Shown: positions 18,327-27,315, numbered from the stretch's first letter. The stretch: 64,000 nt of DNA from Paenibacillus nanensis (GCF_003583765.1 NZ_QXQA01000002.1:496001-560000); one strand, 5' to 3'. A program made the numbers and translations. The notes: a model not told the origin generated them from the letters alone.

Positions 18327-19645
18327 CCTAACCTCGCATCTCTTTCATACACGACCTTCAAATCGCCGCTTCTCTCCGCGAGCTCGCGTATCTTATCCGG
18401 GTTCGCGTCGACCTTCTTGAATGCCAGCGCGTAAGCCTGAATCCGCTCGTATTCGATCGGCGTCCGGAGCTCCCGGCAAATCGTGAGCGTGCTGCGCAGC
18501 ATCTTTAGCGTCTCGGGGAACCGGTTCAGATCGTAACCGAAATCTTGCCGATCCGACAGCGAGAACGGATAGCCGTTGCCGAAGCCTCTTCGGTTCTTGA
18601 ACGGGAGATGGCCGGGAATTGGCACGTTCTGCCATTCCCTTGCGAAGACGCCTTCCGCATGGATCAGCTGCTCGACCGCATGCTTGACCCGGTAATCCTC
18701 CAGATCCCCAAGCCCGAGACGCTCAGGCGACAGCTTAACGCGATACATATTGTAGCTGTGCTTATAGCCTTCCGGGACGTACGGTCCGCTGAACAGCTTC
18801 GTCTCCTTGAGCGCGTTCGTCAAATAAACGGCGTTTCTTGCGCGGATCGCATCGTAATAAGGCAGCCGCTCAAGCTGGCTTAGACCGAATGCGGCGGCGA
18901 TCCAGGACATGCGGTAATCGATGCCCGACGAATCCAGGAACGCGAGCGCGCGCCGGTAGTCCTCCTTCTCCCGGAAAAACGCGATGCCGCCTTCCCCGCC
19001 GACGGGGAAGTTTTTGTCCGCCATCAGACTCTGCCCCGCGCCGTCCCCGATCGAGCCGGCCACTCTGCCGTCAATCGATGCGGAATGGGCGTGAGAGGCA
19101 TCCTCGACCAGCCGCAGCGAATGTTTATCCGCCAGTTGACGCAAGGCTTGCAAGTCGGCCGGCAAGCCGTGCACATGAACGGGCATGATCGCTTTCGTCT
19201 TGCCGGTGATCGCTTCCTCCACCTTCAGAGGATCCAAGCAATACGTAATTGGATCGATATCCACGAATATCGGGATCGCTTTGGCGGCAACGACCGCTTG
19301 AGCAGTTGCAATAAACGTGAATGCGGGCACGATGACCTCGTCGCCTGGCTGCACGCCAACTCCGACAAGGGCTAAGTGCAGACTCGATGTGCCGCTGGAC
19401 GTGGCAATGGCGTAATTGGCGCCCACATAGCTGCGGTACGTTTCCTGGAACTCTTCGACGACGCTTTCGCCGTCTTGTTGGATCGAGACGAGCATTTGAA
19501 TAACGTCTTCTTTCGTAATAATGGGAAAATTAGTCCGGCGGACGTCTTCGGGAATGATGGACGGTCCTCCGTCGAACGCGAGCGGAGACCGGATCCATTC
19601 CTCGTCGGGCAGCTGCAGCGGCTTGCGGATAAAATCGGTTTTCAT
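18323..19645 (-). CDS. DegT/DnrJ/EryC1-type PLP aminotransferase
   Basis: This 440-residue fold-type I enzyme shows TSSGTSSLHLALVGVGV for phosphate binding, EDASHAH with D182 for the pyridine nitrogen, and K211 in MADKNFPVGGEGG as the Schiff-base lysine. DegT enzymes usually aminate keto groups of sugars or cyclitols. Here the likely substrate is the hydroxyketone made by transketolase on the carrier. The ATG at 19645 follows AAGGAGG and overlaps the stop of the shortened DegT-like gene as ATGA. It is somewhat long for the family (360-400 is usual), with an extended C-terminus. Confidence 0.9.
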   Translation of the reverse strand: MKTDFIRKPLQLPDEEWIRSPLAFDGGPSIIPEDVRRTNFPIITKEDVIQMLVSIQQDGESVVEEFQETYRSYVGANYAIATSSGTSSLHLALVGVGVQPGDEVIVPAFTFIATAQAVVAAKAIPIFVDIDPITYCLDPLKVEEAITGKTKAIMPVHVHGLPADLQALRQLADKHSLRLVEDASHAHSASIDGRVAGSIGDGAGQSLMADKNFPVGGEGGIAFFREKEDYRRALAFLDSSGIDYRMSWIAAAFGLSQLERLPYYDAIRARNAVYLTNALKETKLFSGPYVPEGYKHSYNMYRVKLSPERLGLGDLEDYRVKHAVEQLIHAEGVFAREWQNVPIPGHLPFKNRRGFGNGYPFSLSDRQDFGYDLNRFPETLKMLRSTLTICRELRTPIEYERIQAYALAFKKVDANPDKIRELAERSGDLKVVYERDARLG

Positions 19646-20304
19646 GTGGACGGCTTCCTCCTTAGTAACGAAATCTTGACGCAGGCCGCCACAAGCGGGC
19701 TCAGCCTGTAATTGAATTGGACAGCCGGCTGAAGCTCCGGCTCGCTCTCCTCCTGCGTCCACATCGTCTGCAGGTCGAAGGCGCCGAATATTTTGAGCCG
19801 CTCCGCTTTTTTCCAGACCAGTTCGTCATTCGTCGCGATCGCGGCGACCGGACCGAAGCCCAGTCCCGTAAAATCGAGGACGAGGACGGGCGTCCGCGCG
19901 GAGGAGCTTCGAACCTCCTGCTCTAAATGATGGAAGTTATGACTGTCCACGGCTATCGCGGAATAAGCGATTTCCGCATACGGATCCGTCGTGAGTTGAA
20001 TACCAAGCCACTTCGCGAACTTCCTTTCCTGCTCGCTGGCATGCTCGAGACGCGCCGCCGAACCGTAGCCGATGTCCTGCCCCCAGAATGCCCCATGCAC
20101 CGCGCCCGTAAAGCTATTAAACAAAGAGACGTATTGGGTATTCGTAAGCTTGGCTATCGCCTTCTCCAGTCCTTTTAACTCATGGTCGTTTTTTTCGATG
20201 CTCATGATGACGCCCGAGTTCAGCACTCTGGACAAAACAAACGATAATGAAAAATAATGCTCCTTCGCAATCGGCGACGCCGGTTTCGTTAATGTATCTC
20301 CCAT
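19642..20304 (-). CDS. Shortened DegT-like protein lacking the PLP lysine
   Basis: The 220-residue protein aligns by eye with its neighbour: LEKAIAKLTNTQYVSLFNSF matches the DegT N-terminal region, and LGFGPVAAIATNDEL followed by QFNYRLSPLVAA matches the segment after the active site. The middle, which should hold the PLP aspartate and Schiff-base lysine, is mostly deleted, and the C-terminal domain is missing. The gene has normal coding character and ATGA coupling to the true aminotransferase. I see it as a probable pseudoenzyme partner, since DegT active sites form at dimer interfaces. A decaying duplicate is the alternative. Confidence 0.75.
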   Translation of the reverse strand: MGDTLTKPASPIAKEHYFSLSFVLSRVLNSGVIMSIEKNDHELKGLEKAIAKLTNTQYVSLFNSFTGAVHGAFWGQDIGYGSAARLEHASEQERKFAKWLGIQLTTDPYAEIAYSAIAVDSHNFHHLEQEVRSSSARTPVLVLDFTGLGFGPVAAIATNDELVWKKAERLKIFGAFDLQTMWTQEESEPELQPAVQFNYRLSPLVAACVKISLLRRKPST

Positions 20305-20328
20305 CCGTCAATTATTCCTCCCCGCATA

Positions 20329-21222
20329 CTAAGAATGAACCGTAACGTTTACCTTATTTTCCCTTCCTATCTTCTCCTTGACGTACTCGGCGATATGATA
20401 GGCGACATCGACGCCGTGCACCTTCCACGATTTCGCGAATTCCGGATTCTGATTCACTTCGCATACGACATAACGAAGCTGCCCGTAATCGAAGAACAAA
20501 TCGGCGCCGTAAATGCCTTCTCCCAATACGCCGACCAAATCCCCGCAAATCGAGGAGATTTCGCCATTAATCTCGATCGGTTCGATTTCCGCTCCCAGAT
20601 GCGTATTCGTCTTCCAATTTTCAGCCGATACCCGGCGAAAAGCAGCGATCGGCTTGCGTCCGACGATGACGACGCGAATGTCGTAATCGCCTTTTTCCAC
20701 GTACTCCTGCACAAGGACGGGAAACGATTGGTGGCTCGGATCGACCGATTCCCTCGCGGCGATCCATCCCTCCAGGCATTCCTTCCCCGTCATCCTGGCG
20801 ATTCCCCGCCCCCATGAGGACGTAGCGGGCTTGATGACGCATAAATCCCCGAAGTCCGAGAGCGCGTCGTACAGCTTCGCGGGGGTGAAGGCGACTTGGT
20901 AGCGAGGCTGCGGAATGCCGTGTTTTTCGAACACGATCGCCTGATGGATTTTATTCGTGCAAATGGCGATGGCTTTTGCCGAATTCAACGTTTCATATCC
21001 GGCAAGCTCGAGGAGCTGGGAGCGGCTCAGCGCGTTTTTTTGGGACAGGCACCGGATGAGGGCAAGCCCGTATAGCGGGACTTCGCCCCCTCCGACGGGC
21101 AGATCCATGGAGTCCAAATTCACTTGAACGCGGATGCCGAGCCGGCTGAGATGTTCGACGATAAGCTGCTCTTCTTCCCTTAGCTTCGTGACGCACAACA
21201 GAATGGCGCTTTCGTTCTCCAT
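20329..21222 (-). CDS. lysX: LysX-like ATP-grasp carrier-amino acid ligase
   Basis: The 297-residue protein belongs to the RimK/LysX group: NKIHQAIVFEKHGIPQPRYQ leads into the ATP-grasp core with SSWGRGIARM, and CEVNQNPEFAKSW precedes VDVAYHIAEYV, close to the LysX C-terminal motif. LysX uses ATP to link glutamate or 2-aminoadipate to the C-terminal glutamate of LysW. The ATG at 21222 lies 11 bp after the lysW stop; an earlier ATG at 21246 would overlap lysW. Which amino acid is loaded cannot be read with confidence; glutamate is favoured by the rest of the pathway. Confidence 0.9.
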   Translation of the reverse strand: MENESAILLCVTKLREEEQLIVEHLSRLGIRVQVNLDSMDLPVGGGEVPLYGLALIRCLSQKNALSRSQLLELAGYETLNSAKAIAICTNKIHQAIVFEKHGIPQPRYQVAFTPAKLYDALSDFGDLCVIKPATSSWGRGIARMTGKECLEGWIAARESVDPSHQSFPVLVQEYVEKGDYDIRVVIVGRKPIAAFRRVSAENWKTNTHLGAEIEPIEINGEISSICGDLVGVLGEGIYGADLFFDYGQLRYVVCEVNQNPEFAKSWKVHGVDVAYHIAEYVKEKIGRENKVNVTVHS

Positions 21223-21233
21223 GGGATCCGCAC

Positions 21234-21407
21234 CTACTCTCCCCAAGTTTCTTCGATTTCGGGCGCCAAAGCGATCGTAACGCGGCTTGCTTCAACCTGG
21301 ACCTCGTGCTCCTGGCCGCAGGAATCGCATTCCACGATTTCTCCCGTGGTTGCCCGCTCTTCCACCTCAATGTCCGACTTGCATACGAGACAGCTAAGTT
21401 CTGCCAT
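21234..21407 (-). CDS. lysW: LysW-like amino-group carrier protein
   Basis: This 57-residue acidic protein has two cysteine pairs, CLVC (6-9) and CDSC (27-30), as in the zinc ribbon of LysW. It ends in ETWGE, whose terminal glutamate is the attachment point in LysW-type carriers. A GQEHEVQVE segment follows the second pair, as in the family. The ATG follows AGGAGGTGCAAGGAG. It is the first gene of an operon with LysX-, LysY-, LysZ- and LysK-type functions, which confirms the assignment. It is easily missed by gene callers because of its size. Confidence 0.93.
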   Translation of the reverse strand: MAELSCLVCKSDIEVEERATTGEIVECDSCGQEHEVQVEASRVTIALAPEIEETWGE

Positions 21408-21453
21408 TCTCCTTGCACCTCCTAATGAAATTGGTAATGAATTTTATATAAAG

Positions 21454-21669
21454 TATGTGTTCAAAAAGCCCAGTTTTCAGCACCGAGAAGATCGGATAAA
21501 GCTAGGAAATGAGGAGCGGAGCGTAGTGGTAGCTACGTGAGCACCTGAAGCGTTTCCGTAGGAAACGCACTTCGAAAGCATACGCTCAGTTCCGGCTGAA
21601 TTCGATATTCGACGTCGAGTAGGCTTCCCGATACGCTTCGTGATCAAAGGTGGGCTTTTTGAACAACCT
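21454..21669 (-). repeat. Dispersed repeat, copy A (about 216 bp)
   Basis: The ends are inverted repeats of GTTCAAAAAGCCC. The whole element matches copy B (46066-46242) in reverse orientation over long stretches, such as CACTACGCTCCGCTCCTCAT. Copy A holds an extra module of about 42 bp at 21546-21587 with its own hairpin (GCGTTTCC/GGAAACGC). It fills most of the gap between the peptide-binding protein gene and lysW. Confidence 0.85.
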
Positions 21670-21695
21670 CTATAACGGAATGAATCCCTTATAAC

Positions 21696-23342
21696 TTACT
21701 TGACGATCAAGTCCCATTCGTTCACGTTGTTGAACGTGCCGAGGTTCAGCGGCTTGCCTGCGAGCACTTCCTTCGATACGACTTGCAGCCTCTTCTCGGA
21801 ATACACGGCTAGCGTCGGCACGTCCTCGTGCAGCACCTCCTGAAGACGGTCGTATATCTCGTGGCGCTTCGCTTCGTCGATTTCTTGCTCGCCTTGGGCG
21901 ATCAATTCATCGACGACCGGATTGTTGTACCGGATGACGCTTTCGGGATCGTCGCTTTTGTAGGTCGTGAAGTAGAGGCTGGGCTCGATGTAATAATCCC
22001 TCGTAAAAATCGTAATATCGTGTTCGCCCTTTTCGACTTTATCGATAAGCGTAGGGAAATCGTATTTTTGGACATCGATTTTAAGCCCTACGGCTTCCAA
22101 ATTTTGCACTAAAATATCGGCTGCCTGTTCGCGGACTTTGTTGCCGACCGGAATGAGGAACGCAAGCTTACGGTTCGGGTCCCAGCCGGCTTCCTGCAGC
22201 AGCTCCTTCGCTTTCTCCGGATCGTAAGGGTAAGGCGCGATGTCCTTATTGAAGTAGGGGTGCCCGCTTGGGATGCCGCCGTCGATAATTTCCGCTTGGC
22301 CCTTGAGCAGCTGCTCCACGATAAGCGGCCGGTTCAGGGCATAAGCGATCGCTTGACGGACCTTTTTATCCGGCAGCTTCTCAATGTTGAAGAACAACTC
22401 CGCCGGCTCCGAGGCTGCAGCGGAAGTCACGTTGACGTTGTCGAAGCTTTTCACTTTGTCGTAATCCGTAATCGGAACGAGCCCGACCGGCAGCGAATTC
22501 ATATGAACTTCCCCGGTCTGCAGCTGGGCGACCAGATTAGCCGCCGGCAGCACTTTGATGAAGATCGTATCGATTTTGGGAGCGCCCAAATAGTACTGTT
22601 CGTTTTTGGTCACTTCGACATACTGCCCTTGCTCGTAAGCGGCGAATCGGTATGGTCCGTTCGTAACTTCCGGCTTCTGAAAATAAGGATGCGTCGACAG
22701 TTGTTCCGGATTAACGTCTTTCAACAGATGCTCCGGCAAATAATAAACCTTCGCGCCGAATCGTTCGTTGAAGACGAGCGGATCAATCGGCGTTTTGGCC
22801 TTGATCTCGAACGTATGCGAGTCGATGATGCGGAGACCCGCGATTTCCGTCACGCCCTCCTCCAGCTTGCCGAAGTCGTTCAGCCCTTCGATGAAGCTCA
22901 GCTTGAACGAGGTTTCGACCTTGGCATGAAGCGCGAGCTTCAGCGTGAACGCAACGTCCGCCGTCGTGAACGGCGTCCCGTCGTTCCACTTGGCATCCGG
23001 ACGCAGCTTAACCGTGAACGTCTGCTTATCCGCAGTTTCGATCGACTCCGCCAGCTTCGGGACGAACTCGGCAGACTCCGTCACGTCGAGCAGCGCGTCG
23101 TTAAGCAGTCCAATCGGGGCAAGCGATGCCGAATTGTCTTGCGTATTAATCTGGTTTAACGTGACCGGCGCGTTGACGATGCCGATCGTCAGCTTCTTCT
23201 CGGCTTGCACCGCTTCTTCCGTCGTTTGCGGCTTCGGCTCGACCGGAGCACCCTCGTCTGCGCTGTTTGATTGGCTGCAAGCCGCAAGCAATAGAGTTGC
23301 GACGGCTGCAATCAACAGGCTCGTTCGTTTGTATCGTTTCAT
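21696..23342 (-). CDS. Peptide ABC transporter substrate-binding lipoprotein
   Basis: The 548-residue protein is a family 5 extracellular solute-binding protein with a lipobox ending at C22 (LLLAAC). Motifs such as KWNDGTPFTTADVAFTLK, and RQAIAYALNRPLIVEQLLKG further on, are standard for OppA/DppA/GsiB proteins. I chose the ATG at 23342, preceded by AAGGAG; a GTG 12 bp upstream overlaps that site. It is the last gene of an operon with two permeases and two ATPases. The operator shared with the cystine operon suggests it imports sulfur-containing peptides or conjugates. Confidence 0.93.
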   Translation of the reverse strand: MKRYKRTSLLIAAVATLLLAACSQSNSADEGAPVEPKPQTTEEAVQAEKKLTIGIVNAPVTLNQINTQDNSASLAPIGLLNDALLDVTESAEFVPKLAESIETADKQTFTVKLRPDAKWNDGTPFTTADVAFTLKLALHAKVETSFKLSFIEGLNDFGKLEEGVTEIAGLRIIDSHTFEIKAKTPIDPLVFNERFGAKVYYLPEHLLKDVNPEQLSTHPYFQKPEVTNGPYRFAAYEQGQYVEVTKNEQYYLGAPKIDTIFIKVLPAANLVAQLQTGEVHMNSLPVGLVPITDYDKVKSFDNVNVTSAAASEPAELFFNIEKLPDKKVRQAIAYALNRPLIVEQLLKGQAEIIDGGIPSGHPYFNKDIAPYPYDPEKAKELLQEAGWDPNRKLAFLIPVGNKVREQAADILVQNLEAVGLKIDVQKYDFPTLIDKVEKGEHDITIFTRDYYIEPSLYFTTYKSDDPESVIRYNNPVVDELIAQGEQEIDEAKRHEIYDRLQEVLHEDVPTLAVYSEKRLQVVSKEVLAGKPLNLGTFNNVNEWDLIVK

Positions 23343-23402
23343 TCCTTTTCCCACTCCTTCTATCTTCTGTTATCTCTTAAGCGAAACATGTCCGTCGGCC
23401 GA

Positions 23403-24284
23403 CTACGCCTTCGCGTCGAGCGCGTCGCGCAGCCCGTCTCCGACGAAATTGACGGCCAGCACCGCAATAAGAATCATGCATCCTGCCGGCATCCAAAGCC
23501 ATTGCTGCTCGGTCAATACGGTCAAGGACTGCGCGTCGTGCAGCATATTGCCGAGGCTCGCCTGCGGCGACTTCACGCCCATGCCGAGAAAGCTGAGTCC
23601 GGCTTCGCTTAGAATCGTACCGGCTACGCCGAATGTCGCGCTCACGATAATGGGGCCGATAATGGTCGGCAGCAAGTGGCGGAGTAAAATTCGCGGCATG
23701 CGGAACCCGAGCGCGACGCCCGCTTTTATGTAATCCAGCTCCTTCGCGGCCAATACGCTTCCCCGCACAAGCATGGCAACCGTAGGCCATTTGAATAAAG
23801 CGAGTACGAACATAATCGTGGCCATATCGGCTCCCAGGACGCTAACGATTACGAGCACGACCAGCATGTAAGGGAAGCTTAGAAAAATATCGGTAATTCT
23901 CATAACGGCCATATCGAGCCATCGGCCGTAATAGCCGGCGGCCATGCCCACGAAAGTACCGAACGTCACATAGATCGCAACGGTCGCAAAGCCGATGAAC
24001 AGCGAGACGCGAGTTCCGTAGAGCAAGCGGCTTAACACGTCCCTGCCCACTTGATCGGTACCCAGCCAGTGGGCAGCCGAAGGCTTGGCGCCGAACGCGT
24101 TCATCACTTCATTCGGCGGATAAGGCGCGAGCCACGGAGCGAGCAAAGCGATCAGGATCAGCAGTATCATGACGGCCAGTCCCCAGACCGCAAGCTTGTG
24201 CCGGAAAAATTTTCGCCTAACCTGCCGGACGTAACCTTCGATCCTCGTATTCGGCTGTTCCCAAGGCAGCGTTGTCGCAGACAT
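23403..24284 (-). CDS. Peptide ABC transporter permease (DppC/OppC-type)
   Basis: The 293-residue membrane protein has the N-terminal OppC motif (WGLAVMILLILIALLAPWLA) and the ATPase-contact loop DIFLSFPYMLVVLV with EAGLSFLGMG near the C-terminus. The ATG at 24284 follows GGAGG with 8 nt spacing. It forms the channel with the permease encoded immediately upstream. Confidence 0.93.
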   Translation of the reverse strand: MSATTLPWEQPNTRIEGYVRQVRRKFFRHKLAVWGLAVMILLILIALLAPWLAPYPPNEVMNAFGAKPSAAHWLGTDQVGRDVLSRLLYGTRVSLFIGFATVAIYVTFGTFVGMAAGYYGRWLDMAVMRITDIFLSFPYMLVVLVIVSVLGADMATIMFVLALFKWPTVAMLVRGSVLAAKELDYIKAGVALGFRMPRILLRHLLPTIIGPIIVSATFGVAGTILSEAGLSFLGMGVKSPQASLGNMLHDAQSLTVLTEQQWLWMPAGCMILIAVLAVNFVGDGLRDALDAKA

Positions 24285-24299
24285 CAAGGCTTCCTCCCG

Positions 24300-25250
24300 T
24301 CATCCGTAAGTAATGCGCGGATCGGCTGCCGCATACAGCACATCCGTCAATAAATTGGTCAGCAGCACAACGCATGCCGCTATCAGGTTCAGTCCCATCA
24401 GTATCGGGTAATCGCGCGACAGGATGGCTTCCATCGTCAACTGGCCGATTCCCGGCCATTGGAACACTTGCTCGATGACGATGCTGCCGCCTAGCAGCAG
24501 AGGAATTTCCGCCCCGACTACGGCAATGACCGGAATTAGCGCGTTGCGCAGCGCGTGTTTATTCGTCACCGCAAGCTCCCGCAGTCCCTTCGCCCTGGCC
24601 GTGCGCAAATAGTCTTGACCTAACACTTCCAGCACGCTGGCCCGGACATACCGCACCTTCTTGCCCGCAATGGCGGCTCCCACCACCGTTACCGGCAAGA
24701 TCATATGCAGAAGGACGTCGCCTGCTCCTCCGTCTCCGCCTAAGGTCGTCATGCCGCCGGTCGGCAGCCATTTCAGCTGTATGCCCGCCACGTAGATGAG
24801 CCCAAGTCCTAAGAAGAATGGCGGAATGGAGATGCCGAGGAAGGTTATCCCCGTCAGGAAGTAATCCAGCTTCGAATTCCGCTTCACGGCGCTGATGACG
24901 CCGACCGGTATCGCGATAAGTAATCCGAACAGCAGAGATGCGGCTGCAAGCAGTAAAGTCGGGCCGATTCGCTCCCCAATTAACCGGGAGACGGGGGCAT
25001 AACTGCTGAAGGAGTATCCGAGATCGCCTTGGAGGACGCCGCTTAGCCAATTCGCGTACTGAGCGTAAAGCGGATCGTTCAAGCCAAGCCTCTCCCGCTT
25101 CAGCTCCAGCAGCTCCTTCGGAATATTGGGATTGATCAGCATGTCTACGGGATTGCCGGGCGCCAGATTCATGATGAGAAAGCTCAGTACCGTAATGCCG
25201 AAAAAAACGGGAACGGCGATGAAGAGCCTTCTGACGATATAAGTGCCCAT
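24300..25250 (-). CDS. Peptide ABC transporter permease (DppB/OppB-type)
   Basis: The 316-residue protein begins MGTYIVRRLFIAVPVFFGIT, typical of OppB, and has about six membrane segments plus the loop YLRTARAKGLRELAVTNKHA that contacts the ATPase subunits. It follows the OppF-type gene by 21 bp and precedes the DppC-type gene by 15 bp, all in one transcription unit. Confidence 0.93.
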   Translation of the reverse strand: MGTYIVRRLFIAVPVFFGITVLSFLIMNLAPGNPVDMLINPNIPKELLELKRERLGLNDPLYAQYANWLSGVLQGDLGYSFSSYAPVSRLIGERIGPTLLLAAASLLFGLLIAIPVGVISAVKRNSKLDYFLTGITFLGISIPPFFLGLGLIYVAGIQLKWLPTGGMTTLGGDGGAGDVLLHMILPVTVVGAAIAGKKVRYVRASVLEVLGQDYLRTARAKGLRELAVTNKHALRNALIPVIAVVGAEIPLLLGGSIVIEQVFQWPGIGQLTMEAILSRDYPILMGLNLIAACVVLLTNLLTDVLYAAADPRITYG

Positions 25251-25271
25251 TTCGTCTCTCCCTCCCTTTCT

Positions 25272-26258
25272 TCATGCAAGCGGATAATGACAGGCGACGG
25301 CATGCTCGTCATTCGTTAAGCTTGGGTCCTCCCCTCGGCACCGCTCCCGGGCGTACGGACAGCGGGTATGAAACCTGCAGCCAGGCGGCAGGCGCGACGG
25401 ATCGGGCATGTCTCCTCGAATAATCGGACGATCCATGCCGCGGAGCAAAGGATCCGGCGGATGGTATGCGCCGAGCAGCAGCTTCGTATAAGGATGTCTG
25501 GGCTGGCGGAATAGGGATTCCGAAGGAGCCAGCTCCACGATCCGTCCCAAATACATGACGGCGACTCTCGTGCTCACCTGCTTCACGGCGCCGATTCCGT
25601 GGGCGATGAACAAGTAGGTCAGCTTCAGCTCCTCCTGCAAATCCTGCAGCAGTCCGAGGATTTGCGCCTGAATCGAGACGTCGAGCGCGGACACGGGCTC
25701 ATCGCACACGATCAATTTGGGCTTCAGCGATAATGCCCTTGCGATGCCGATCCGCTGCTTCTGCCCGCCCGAGAACTCGTGAGGGTACCGATGTGCGGCC
25801 GCGCGCGGCAGCCCCACCAGCTGAAGCAGCCTTTCGACCTCGGCCTGTACGTCGCCGCGCTTCGCCAATCGATGGGCGATCATCGGCTCCGCCAGCGTAT
25901 CGAATATTCGCATTCTAGGATGAAGAGAGGCATAGGGATCTTGAAAGACCATCTGTATTCGCTGCCTGACAGGTCTAAGCTCGCTCTGCGAGACATGCGT
26001 AATGTCTTCCCCCTCGAAAAGAACGCGCCCCGCATGCGGACGCTCCAGCCGGACGACGGAGCGCCCGATCGAAGACTTGCCGCAGCCCGATTCGCCGACA
26101 AGCCCGAGCGTCTCTCCCTCGTAAAGCGTCAAGCTGACGTCATCCACAGCTTTGACAAAGCCGGAAGCCCTCCCGAACAACCCTCGGCGAACCGGATAAT
26201 ACGTTTTAAGATTCTCAATCTGCAGCATCGGCTTCGGCATCGCCTCTCGAGCCATCAT
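25272..26258 (-). CDS. Peptide ABC transporter ATP-binding protein (OppF-type)
   Basis: The 328-residue ATPase has Walker [10 protein letters not shown], signature FSGGQ, Walker B LIVCDEP and the C-terminal oligopeptide-transporter extension PPGCRFHTRCPYARERC, with its cysteine cluster. The ATG at 26258 overlaps the OppD-type stop as ATGA; a longer in-frame reading upstream would run inside the previous gene. It works as a heterodimer with the OppD-type subunit. Confidence 0.93.
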   Translation of the reverse strand: MMAREAMPKPMLQIENLKTYYPVRRGLFGRASGFVKAVDDVSLTLYEGETLGLVGESGCGKSSIGRSVVRLERPHAGRVLFEGEDITHVSQSELRPVRQRIQMVFQDPYASLHPRMRIFDTLAEPMIAHRLAKRGDVQAEVERLLQLVGLPRAAAHRYPHEFSGGQKQRIGIARALSLKPKLIVCDEPVSALDVSIQAQILGLLQDLQEELKLTYLFIAHGIGAVKQVSTRVAVMYLGRIVELAPSESLFRQPRHPYTKLLLGAYHPPDPLLRGMDRPIIRGDMPDPSRLPPGCRFHTRCPYARERCRGEDPSLTNDEHAVACHYPLA

Positions 26259-27274
26259 AAGTTCATCACCGGTCCGGAGCCAGGCAGCTCTTCCGGGGCA
26301 AGGCTGGACGAATGGGCTGCCCAGCATCTGACGCTATGATGGCCGCCTATCCTTTGCAAGCTCGGACTCTCGAGCCGGCATCGATCGTGCGCAGACTGGC
26401 AGCGAGGGTGAAAACGGCATCCTTCGGGCATGTCTCGGAGGGAGGGCACCGTTCCCGGGATCGGCTGCGCCCGTTTCCTTCCAGCGCCGTCAACGGCCGG
26501 TACCGCTTGGATAAGTCCCTGCGTGTACGGATGCCGCGGATCCCGGAATAAGGTAAACACATCCGCTTCTTCAACAACCTGCCCCGCGTACATAACAATG
26601 ACCCGATCCGCCATTTCCGCCACGACGCCCAGATCATGGGTGACGAGCAGAATAGCCATGCCGCTGTCCTTCTGCATTTGTTTCATCAGCTGGAGAATTT
26701 GCGCTTGTATCGTCACGTCAAGGGCAGTCGTCGGCTCATCCGCGATTAACAGCTTCGGATTTCCCGCCATTGCCATGGCGATCATCACCCTCTGGCGCAT
26801 GCCTCCCGACAACGAATGAGGATAGTCCTTCGCAACGGCTTCAGCCCTCGCGATGCCGACTTTCTTCAGCAGTTCTACCGCGATCGGCTTCGCTTCCTTA
26901 CGGCTGCACTTCCGGTGAAGGCGCAGACACTCTCCGATCTGCTCGCCGATCTTCATGACGGGATTCAGCGACGTCATCGGTTCCTGGAAAATCATCGCGA
27001 TTTCCTTCCCACGCAGCCGCCGCATCTCCGTTTCTCCGAAACTCGTAATGACGCTCCCGTCAAAACGGATTTCCCCATGCGTGACGACTCCGTTTGCGCC
27101 GAGCAACCCCATGATGGACAGCGAAGTCACGCTTTTCCCGCAGCCCGACTCCCCGACGAGCGCTATCGTTTCGCCGCGTCTCATCGCGAAGCTGACTTCG
27201 TCGACGGCAACGGCTTCTTCGTGTTCGGTTCGAAAGGCGATTCGCAGCCGATCGAGTTCGAGTAATCGAGCCAT
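26255..27274 (-). CDS. Peptide ABC transporter ATP-binding protein (OppD-type)
   Basis: The 339-residue ATPase has Walker [10 protein letters not shown], signature LSGGM and Walker B LLIADEP, and the C-terminal extension [15 protein letters not shown]. It is the first gene of the peptide-transport operon. ATG 27274 and GTG 27283 are both possible starts, with GGGAG at imperfect distance from each. Its upstream region holds two ATAGA-N5-TCTA boxes, shared with the cystine-transport operon. Confidence 0.93.
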   Translation of the reverse strand: MARLLELDRLRIAFRTEHEEAVAVDEVSFAMRRGETIALVGESGCGKSVTSLSIMGLLGANGVVTHGEIRFDGSVITSFGETEMRRLRGKEIAMIFQEPMTSLNPVMKIGEQIGECLRLHRKCSRKEAKPIAVELLKKVGIARAEAVAKDYPHSLSGGMRQRVMIAMAMAGNPKLLIADEPTTALDVTIQAQILQLMKQMQKDSGMAILLVTHDLGVVAEMADRVIVMYAGQVVEEADVFTLFRDPRHPYTQGLIQAVPAVDGAGRKRAQPIPGTVPSLRDMPEGCRFHPRCQSAHDRCRLESPSLQRIGGHHSVRCWAAHSSSLAPEELPGSGPVMNL

Positions 27275-27315
27275 GCCTTCCACCCGCTCCCTTTCCTAGT
27301 GTGCATTTTCTTATT

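Noticed and set aside
19642-20304. Pseudogene call for the shortened DegT-like protein
   Set aside because: The frame is clean, has a ribosome site and tight coupling to the next gene; the losses look like in-frame deletions rather than decay.
15430-21407. Ordinary lysine or arginine biosynthesis operon
   Set aside because: Lysine-pathway enzymes (homocitrate synthase and others) and other arginine genes are absent, while a transketolase pair, DegT enzymes and an exporter are present. Kept only as a fallback.
21454-21669. Insertion sequence
   Set aside because: There is no transposase coding capacity; at about 216 bp it can only be a non-autonomous element or structured repeat.
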